DNA of 41,689 bases from Actinomycetota bacterium. GTDB lineage: Bacteria; Actinomycetota; Actinomycetes; Nanopelagicales; Nanopelagicaceae. Location of the stretch: the NCBI GenBank assembly GCA_016870795.1, contig VGAJ01000007.1, forward strand, positions 1 to 41,689. The letters run 5' to 3'. The translations under genes were made by a program, and so were the position numbers. Positions within the stretch are counted from its first letter, which is position 1, and the number at the start of each line of letters is the position of its first letter. The notes beneath the pieces were generated by a model that worked only from the letters and a program-made list of their open reading frames with translations, did no database searches and was not told where the DNA came from. This document shows positions 37,703-41,689 of the stretch, in pieces.

Positions 37703-38262
37703 TGCGCTTAATCCTGGTTGGACCACCAGGTGCCGGTAAAGGAACTCAGGCAGTTCATCTTGCTGAGCATTACAAAATTCCACACATTTCAACTGGCGAT
37801 ATTTTCCGTGCCAATTTACAAAATGGCACACCCCTTGGCCTTAAAGCAAAGGCTTTTATGGATAAAGGCGAGCTAGTTCCAGATTCACTAACTAACGAGA
37901 TGGTTAAAGATCGCTTGACAAAAGATGATGCTAAGGCTGGCTTCTTGCTAGATGGCTTTCCAAGAAATGTCTCTCAAGCAGAAGTTTTAAATGCGATGCT
38001 TGCTGAATCTGGCGTCTTACTTGATGCCGCACTTGAACTATCCCTTGATAACGAGGAGATTGTTAAGCGCCTCTCCATTAGAGGGCGCGATGATGACAAG
38101 GAAGAGATAATTAGAAGACGCCTTGAGGTTTATAGCGAGCAAACCGCGCCAATTATTAGCTTTTATCGAGATGCCAATCTCTTGGTAACTATTGCAGCAA
38201 CTGGTGAGATTTCAGATATCACCTCAGCTGCCATAGCGGCTCTAAGTAAGAAACTGAGTTAA
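37702..38262 (+). CDS. adk: adenylate kinase, short-lid type
   Basis: Interconverts ATP + AMP and 2 ADP in the cytosol. It is 186 residues. The P-loop is LVGPPGAGKGTQAVHLAEHY, and the AMP site has I-S-T-G-D-I-F-R and LDGFPRNVSQAE. The lid is reduced to a short RGRDDDKEEIIRRRLEVY segment without the four-Cys zinc lid, the form typical of Actinobacteria. It overlaps secY by one base and lies three bases before map. Confidence 0.97.
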   Translation: MRLILVGPPGAGKGTQAVHLAEHYKIPHISTGDIFRANLQNGTPLGLKAKAFMDKGELVPDSLTNEMVKDRLTKDDAKAGFLLDGFPRNVSQAEVLNAMLAESGVLLDAALELSLDNEEIVKRLSIRGRDDDKEEIIRRRLEVYSEQTAPIISFYRDANLLVTIAATGEISDITSAAIAALSKKLS

Positions 38263-38265
38263 GCC

Positions 38266-39078
38266 ATGGCGATCCAGATAAAGACCTTGGATCAACTAAA
38301 GATTATGCGTCAGGCAAATCTCTTGGTGCGAAGTACTTTAGAGTTAGTAAGAGCAAATATTAAAGCTGGTATTACAACTAGCGCACTTGATGCAATTGCT
38401 GAGGCAAATATCAAACGCGGCGGGGGAATTTCAAATTTTAAGGGCTATCACGGCTATCCAGCAGTAATTTGTGTTTCAGTAAATGATGAAATTGTTCATG
38501 GAATTCCTGGTGATCGCATGCTTATGCCTGGAGATATTGTCTCAGTTGACTGTGGAGCAATAATTGATGGCTGGCATGGCGATGCAGCATTTACTGTAAT
38601 TGTTGATCCAGTTAATAGTGAGCATGCCAAGATGTTGGAAGTTTGTGAAGAATCACTCTGGCACGGAATAGCTGCCGGGGTTATGGGAGCAAAGATTTCC
38701 GATATTGGCCATGCCATTGAGAAATATATTAACTCGCAAGGAAAGTATGGAATTTTGCGAGAATATGGTGGCCATGGCATTGGAAATGTAATGCATATGG
38801 AGCCGCATATCCTTAACTTTGGTAAAGCTGGCCATGGTCCAACGATTGAGGCTGGAATGGTCTTTGCTATTGAGCCGATGATTACTCTTGGTTCTGAAAA
38901 AACTAAAGTCCTTGATGATAACTGGACTGTTGTAACGCAAGATAAGTCCTATGGAGCTCACTTTGAAAACTCTTACTGCATTGCCCCAGATGGCAAGCCA
39001 TTTGTCCTCTCCGTTGAAGATGGCGGGAAAGCCCAGCTTGCCCGATTCGGCATAGAAGTTTCGTCGCTTCTTTCATAA
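38266..39078 (+). CDS. map: methionine aminopeptidase type I
   Basis: Removes the initiator Met from nascent proteins. It is 270 residues. All five metal ligands are visible in order: Asp in VSVDCGAIIDG, Asp in WHGDAAFTV, His in YGGHGIG, Glu in FAIEPMITLG, and Glu in GAHFENSYCI. The substrate His lies in G-Y-H-G-Y. It is the last gene of the ribosomal cluster here; the usual next genes (infA, rpmJ, rpsM) are absent from the window. Confidence 0.97.
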   Translation: MAIQIKTLDQLKIMRQANLLVRSTLELVRANIKAGITTSALDAIAEANIKRGGGISNFKGYHGYPAVICVSVNDEIVHGIPGDRMLMPGDIVSVDCGAIIDGWHGDAAFTVIVDPVNSEHAKMLEVCEESLWHGIAAGVMGAKISDIGHAIEKYINSQGKYGILREYGGHGIGNVMHMEPHILNFGKAGHGPTIEAGMVFAIEPMITLGSEKTKVLDDNWTVVTQDKSYGAHFENSYCIAPDGKPFVLSVEDGGKAQLARFGIEVSSLLS

Positions 39079-39087
39079 GTTATCCCT

Positions 39088-40161
39088 ATGACTAGATCCT
39101 TAGAGCAACGCGAAAAGCGAGCCAGAATCAAGGCTTTACTTGAAGCAAAGGGCCTTGATGCTCTTATTTTAAAGAAGGGAGCCAATGTTGCTTGGATTAT
39201 TGGCGGCAGAGCCCATATTCCAACAACTCTTGAACTGGCCTGTCTTGATGTAATTGTTTATAAGGATCGAATTGTTGTTGTAACTAACAAGATAGAGGCG
39301 CCAAGGCTTGAGGCAGAAGAGTTATCAGGTGATGAAGAGTTAATTGTCATTAATTGGTTTGAAGGCAGGGATGGGCAGCTGCCATCAGGTGAAAAGATTG
39401 GTATTGATGGTCCTGACAATAATCGCATTAATTTATCAGCAGAGGTTGAAGAGCTAAGAAGATCTCTAAATTCTTTTGAAGTTGAGCGATTAAAGCAGAT
39501 CGGTAGCGATGCTGCTAAATCTTTAGGTGAATCGATGCTCAAGATCTCGCCAAAGATGAGTGAGGTTGGGGCAGCTGGAGTGATTGCAGAAAATCTCTGG
39601 GCGCATAATTTAGAGCCGGTGGTTTTATTAGTTGCTGGTAGTGATCGCATTGAAAGTTTTAGACATCCTCTCCCCACCACAAGTCTTATCGGCTCACTTG
39701 TTATGGGAGTTGTTTGTGCTAGAAGAAAAGGTTTAATTGCTAGCATTACTAGAATTGTTTCCTTTAATTCTCTTTCTAAAGAGATAGAGCAGAGATATCA
39801 GGGACTTCTAAATGTTGAGGCAGCATTTTTTAGCGGCACAAAGGTTGGAGCTACATATGGCCAAGCTTTCAAATCTGGTGAGGTTGAATATCTAAAGCAG
39901 GGATTTGCAAGAGATGAATGGAGTAAGCATCATCAAGGTGGTCCAACTGGATATCTACCGCGAGATTTCCCCGCTCATGAAAAGAGCGCTCAAGTAATAG
40001 GTGTTAATAACGCCATTGCCTGGAACCCAAGTGCTGCCGGGATTAAGGTTGAAGACACCTTAATTACTACCCCTACCGGCTTTGAGATTATTACCTCTGA
40101 TCCAAGCTGGCCCAGCGTTGAAATAGCTGGCAGAGAGCGCCCAGATATCGCTCGTCCTTGA
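39088..40161 (+). CDS. creatinase/aminopeptidase P-like (M24 family) protein with degenerate metal site
   Basis: A 357-residue protein with a creatinase-type N-terminal domain (about 1-125) and a pita-bread M24 domain. In aminopeptidase P the metals are held by D, D, H, E and E. Here the segment for both Asp reads VMGVVCARRKGLIASITR (205-222), with no Asp. The first Glu (I-E-P-G) is W-N-P-S (312-315). A His remains in KHHQGGPTGYLPRD (280-293), and one Glu remains in K-V-E-D (320-323). It is thus probably metal-free, as in creatinase itself or other non-metal members. It sits nine bases after map. Its substrate is unknown; a role in cleaving a C-N bond of a small compound is only a possibility. 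Confidence 0.75.
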   Translation: MTRSLEQREKRARIKALLEAKGLDALILKKGANVAWIIGGRAHIPTTLELACLDVIVYKDRIVVVTNKIEAPRLEAEELSGDEELIVINWFEGRDGQLPSGEKIGIDGPDNNRINLSAEVEELRRSLNSFEVERLKQIGSDAAKSLGESMLKISPKMSEVGAAGVIAENLWAHNLEPVVLLVAGSDRIESFRHPLPTTSLIGSLVMGVVCARRKGLIASITRIVSFNSLSKEIEQRYQGLLNVEAAFFSGTKVGATYGQAFKSGEVEYLKQGFARDEWSKHHQGGPTGYLPRDFPAHEKSAQVIGVNNAIAWNPSAAGIKVEDTLITTPTGFEIITSDPSWPSVEIAGRERPDIARP

Positions 40162-40193
40162 CCTAAACGTTATAAAAAAGAGGTAAGAAAGCG

Positions 40194-40221
40194 TTGACCG
40201 AGCTCGTTTAGGGCATAAGAC
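40194..40221 (+). promoter_or_regulatory. promoter of the Gfo/Idh - isomerase-like sugar locus
   Basis: TTGACC (40194-40199) and TAAGAC (40216-40221) are separated by 16 bases, the same -35 and spacing as the rpsL promoter but with a weaker -10. Transcription would start near 40228, giving a leader of about 52 bases. Confidence 0.6.
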
Positions 40222-40234
40222 TCAGGCAATTGAG

Positions 40235-40247
40235 GTGGTCTGACCAC
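40235..40247. promoter_or_regulatory. GntR/FadR-type operator palindrome
   Basis: GTGGTC-T-GACCAC is a perfect 6+1+6 inverted repeat. It matches the T-G-G-T-C-n-G-A-C-C-A pattern bound by FadR-subfamily GntR regulators. It lies just downstream of the predicted transcription start, where a repressor would block transcription. The regulator is not in the window. Confidence 0.65.
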
Positions 40248-40279
40248 TTCCATATCGGCCGGAAGGAAGTCTTATTTAG

Positions 40280-41386
40280 ATGCTCCGCTACGGAATTATC
40301 GGCATGGGCGCCATGGGCCGCGAGCATGCCGAAAACTTATCTTTCATAGATGGCGCATCAGTTACTGCAATCAGCGATCCAGATTCTGGTTCAAGAGAAC
40401 TAGCAATTAAACAGCTAGGAGAGTCGGTAAAAGTATTTACCGATCATAGGCAGCTTCTAGATTCCGGCTTAGTAGATGTAGTAATAATTGCAACACCAAA
40501 CTTTACTCACGTTGATATTTTGGAAGATGCGCTTAAAACATCGCTTCATGTCTTTATTGAAAAACCGCTCTGCACCACAATTGATGATTGTTTAAAAGTC
40601 ATTAAGTGGTCAGAAAATAGAAGCAGTCTGGTTTGGATGGGACTTGAATATCGCTACATGCCGCCAGTTGCCGAATTGATATCTATTGTTCATAGCGGGG
40701 GAATTGGGCAAGTCCAACAAGTCTCTATTAGAGAACATCGCGAACCTTTCTATCCAAAAGTTGGCAATTGGAATCGATTCACATCCAAAACCGGTGGAAC
40801 ACTTGTTGAGAAGTGCTGCCATTACTTCAATCTCATGGATCACATCGCTAAGGAGCGTCCAAATCGAGTATTTGCCTCCGGTGGGCAGAGAGTTAATTAC
40901 CTAGATGAGAGCTATGAGGGAGTTAAGGCAGATATGCTCGATAGCGCTTATGTTATTTTGGAATATCCAAGTGGAAAAAGAGCGATGCTAGATCTCTGTA
41001 TGTTTGCTGAAAATACCGTTGATAAAGAACATATCTCTGTAACGGGAAGTGAAGGCAAAGTTGAATCATTTCTGCCATCACTTGAGCTGCGTTATGGCAA
41101 GCGAAGCGCAGTTGGAAACTTTAAGCAATGGAGCCATGATGCTTCAAAGCCAAAAGTTGAATCAAGAAAAGTTTGGGATGAGAGCATTAAATACCATGGT
41201 TTTCACTATGGAGCTTCATATCTTGAACACTTAAAGTTCTTTAAGGCGATTAGAAGCGGAAAAGGCCCAGATGTGAGCCTGGAGGATGGCCTTAGAAGCG
41301 TTGCATCAGGTCTTGCGGCTCAGATGAGTATTGCCCAGGGACGCCCGGTAGCGATGAGTGAAGTATTGCCAGCGGGGTGGAATTAA
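40280..41386 (+). CDS. Gfo/Idh/MocA family oxidoreductase
   Basis: An NAD(P)-dependent sugar or inositol dehydrogenase-type enzyme of 368 residues. The Rossmann motif is GIIGMGAMGREHAENL. The E-K-P motif with the conserved Lys follows in FIEKPLCTTIDDC. The substrate domain has GGTLVEKCCHYFNLMDHI with the His expected in the active site, and the EYRYMPP segment. A GGAAGGA at 40261-40267 lies 12 bases before ATG. The stop overlaps the next gene as TAATG. The substrate cannot be named; with the isomerase-like neighbour and the GntR-type operator, a sugar or sugar-acid catabolic step is likely. Confidence 0.88.
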   Translation: MLRYGIIGMGAMGREHAENLSFIDGASVTAISDPDSGSRELAIKQLGESVKVFTDHRQLLDSGLVDVVIIATPNFTHVDILEDALKTSLHVFIEKPLCTTIDDCLKVIKWSENRSSLVWMGLEYRYMPPVAELISIVHSGGIGQVQQVSIREHREPFYPKVGNWNRFTSKTGGTLVEKCCHYFNLMDHIAKERPNRVFASGGQRVNYLDESYEGVKADMLDSAYVILEYPSGKRAMLDLCMFAENTVDKEHISVTGSEGKVESFLPSLELRYGKRSAVGNFKQWSHDASKPKVESRKVWDESIKYHGFHYGASYLEHLKFFKAIRSGKGPDVSLEDGLRSVASGLAAQMSIAQGRPVAMSEVLPAGWN

Positions 41387-41689
41387 TGTCTAGCTGCACT
41401 TTGATTCCTCTTGCTCGTCCTACATTTGATGTCTCAGCTGCGCAGAAGTTCTTTGATTCTGCTCGTGATCTTTTAGGCGAAGTTGGCGCCACTGTAAATG
41501 GCCCAACATCACTTGTGATGACTCCAGAGGACACCGCTAGCGCTGAGGCAAATCTAAAATCTGATGAGAAGTTATACATTCTATTTAATGCATCTTTTGC
41601 TGATGCCTCTGCAGCTGTATCTCTTCTTGCTAAAGTTTCAGGTGATGTGCTTTTGTGGTCGGTTAGAGAGTTTGGCGAGATAGGAGATC
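41386..41689 (+). CDS. probable L-fucose/L-arabinose isomerase-like protein (5' part; runs off the window)
   Basis: The first ~101 residues of a longer protein. It begins MSSCTLIPLARPTFDVSAAQ, a pattern like the start of fucose-isomerase-like family proteins. It continues with a Rossmann-like pattern: YILFNASFADASAAVSLLAK, then GDVLLWSVREFGE. In such proteins the strand L-L-W-S-V-R/P-E belongs to the first domain. The ATG overlaps the oxidoreductase stop by one base. No catalytic residues can be judged because the C-terminal part lies outside the window. Confidence 0.55.
   Translation, partial: MSSCTLIPLARPTFDVSAAQKFFDSARDLLGEVGATVNGPTSLVMTPEDTASAEANLKSDEKLYILFNASFADASAAVSLLAKVSGDVLLWSVREFGEIGD

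Overview
The window looks like a housekeeping segment from a streamlined, low-GC actinobacterium. Three things suggest this. The gene order is the actinobacterial one: rpmG … murB … aminotransferase – tRNA-Trp – secE-nusG-rplK-rplA, then rplJL-rpoBC, rpsL-rpsG-fusA-tuf, and rpsJ through map. The proteins are actinobacterial in character: NusG has an acidic N-terminal arm, adenylate kinase is the short-lid type, and S14 is the zinc type. Yet base composition is only around the mid-40s % GC by eye, and spacing is very tight, with many ATGA and TAATG overlaps. The best guess is a freshwater acI / Nanopelagicales-type organism (inference; no 16S gene is present).

Region by region. Positions 1-3566 hold the end of rpmG, a family-2-like glycosyltransferase, murB, a CopC-like membrane-tethered protein, and a convergent class I aminotransferase. 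Positions 3743-6021 hold tRNA-Trp, secE, nusG, rplK and rplA, with a hairpin between rplK and rplA that may be an L1 control site. Next is a secreted protein with a Thr-Pro linker and a short Cys/Lys-rich C-terminal motif. The only long gene-free stretch, 7246-7798, is a highly structured leader for rplJ-rplL. It ends in a terminator with a clearly visible competing antiterminator. rpoB (TTG start) and rpoC follow.

Between rpoC and rpsL lies about 6 kb of accessory cargo. A minus-strand, translationally coupled operon encodes an ACAD10/11-like acyl-CoA dehydrogenase, an APH-fold kinase and a zinc-type alcohol dehydrogenase, with a divergent SDR dehydrogenase. This resembles the bacterial 4-hydroxyacid (levulinate, Lva) degradation logic. 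A second minus-strand operon holds a VapB/VapC-type toxin-antitoxin pair fused by overlaps to trhA and deoD. A 12-bp perfect inverted repeat sits across the antitoxin start codon.

From a strong promoter at 22542-22569 the str operon (rpsL, rpsG, fusA, tuf) begins. After a 13-bp hairpin, the S10, spc, secY, adk and map genes run without a break to 39078. Instead of infA/rpmJ/rpsM, the next genes are a creatinase/aminopeptidase-P-like protein that has lost most metal ligands, then a sugar locus. That locus has a promoter, a GntR/FadR-type palindrome, a Gfo/Idh/MocA oxidoreductase and the start of a probable fucose/arabinose-isomerase-like protein, and it runs off the end of the window.

Most of the sequence is therefore translation and transcription machinery. 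The most noteworthy elements are the rplJ attenuator, the vapB start-codon palindrome, the ACAD/APH module and the operator-controlled sugar locus. No insertion sequence, CRISPR array, phage gene or rRNA gene was seen.
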